Source of the DNA: Robertmurraya sp047302285
GTDB lineage: Bacteria > Bacillota > Bacilli > Bacillales > Cytobacillaceae
Direction of reading: 5' to 3'
Length of the DNA: 64,000 bases
Assembly: GCF_047302285.1 (NCBI RefSeq)
Contig: NZ_CP154845.1
Span: 4,402,001-4,466,000, forward strand
Position 1 is the first letter of the stretch. Each line of letters starts with the position of its first letter. This document shows positions 63,787 to 64,000 of the stretch, in pieces. The translations under genes and the position numbers were made by a program. The notes beneath the pieces are model-generated. The model had not been told where the DNA came from. It was given only the letters and a program-made list of their open reading frames with translations, and did no database searches.

Positions 63787-64000
63787 TTAAAATTTAAACA
63801 TTTTATTATAATTTTGCATAATAAATGTGTTTCTTCCTTTGCCACTAAGTTGATCAAGATATCCAAGTAACAATCTTAATTGATTATTTGTATAGCCCAT
63901 TCTTATTCTTATATCTTTGGTCGTATCATCAAGATTTCTGATATTCATTATTTTTGTCATTTCATTAATATCAAACTGCGTTTTAAATGCCACAAATTGT
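63787..64000 (-). CDS. DUF3800-family protein, C-terminal part (runs off window)
   Basis: About 70 codons visible; the frame is open to the window end (QFVAFKTQFDINEMTKI). Over this part it closely matches the pseudogene at 48833 (RMGYTNNQLRLLLGYLDQL, GKGRNTFIMQNY), with a five-residue longer C-terminus. Its stop lies 19 bp from the end of repeat F. Probably an RNase H-like protein of the DUF3800 family. Confidence 0.75.
   Translation of the reverse strand, partial: QFVAFKTQFDINEMTKIMNIRNLDDTTKDIRIRMGYTNNQLRLLLGYLDQLSGKGRNTFIMQNYNKMFKF

Noticed and set aside
1..64000. tRNA or rRNA genes
   Set aside because: No cloverleaf with an intact GGTTCGAATCC-type arm or rRNA stretch was found by eye; a covariance search would be decisive.

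Overview
The window looks like chromosomal DNA of a low-GC, Gram-positive, probably spore-forming Bacillaceae member. The gene set and order resemble Bacillus subtilis loci (gbsR/gbsA, malA/malP with an RpiR regulator, licBCAH/licR, yknXYZ-like efflux). AGGAGG-type ribosome binding sites, CcpA cre-like sites, Gram-positive lipoproteins and a DUF3231 coat-like protein agree with this. The genus cannot be named from the sequence alone.

Left part, about 1-38 kb, is mostly core metabolism. It opens with a partial CdaR-type regulator and a secreted 3D-domain cell-wall protein. A choline-to-glycine-betaine osmoprotection cluster follows (gbsA, gbsR, an orphan OpuAC-like lipoprotein, and an FAD choline dehydrogenase in place of the B. 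subtilis GbsB). Next are a MalR-like repressor divergent from a GH13 cyclomaltodextrinase, then a sugar ABC operon (binding protein, two permeases, LacI, ROK kinase, GH1) with no ATPase of its own. A maltose PTS operon (RpiR activator, EIICB, 6-phospho-alpha-glucosidase, EIIA) follows, then a DUF2089 operon and a 53-bp tandem-repeat array beside a perfect 38-bp palindrome. A MacAB/YknXYZ-type efflux operon with secreted cadherin-like partners comes next. The complete lic operon for cellobiose/lichenan oligosaccharides, with its activator LicR, ends this half.

Right part, about 38-64 kb, is accessory. It is built as an array of 4-6 kb cargo blocks separated by six copies (A-F) of a roughly 150-bp repeat that begins with a core like CATCATGCCGCCC and ends with paired GTTAGCA motifs. 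Cargo: A-B, Fic protein plus a TOTE-type primase-helicase; B-C, DUF3231 protein, drug-type ABC exporter and TetR; C-D, truncated DUF3800 gene, IS4 remnant, excisionase, a tyrosine integrase broken by an amber codon, and a retropepsin-like protease pair; D-E, two unrecognised proteins, decayed genes, a WYL regulator and a group II intron remnant; E-F, a FecR/Ig-like surface protein and a catalytically dead alpha/beta-hydrolase fused to a DNA-binding domain; after F, another DUF3800 gene. The core read on the minus strand matches what a groEL 3' end (Gly-Gly-Met-Met-stop) would look like. My main hypothesis is therefore serial integration of small islands at one attachment site, leaving a chain of cassettes. 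groEL itself is not in the window.

Many transcription units end in hairpins. One hairpin family (GAGGCTTCTC...GAGAAGCCTC type) recurs through the window and sits just left of most of the att-like repeats.
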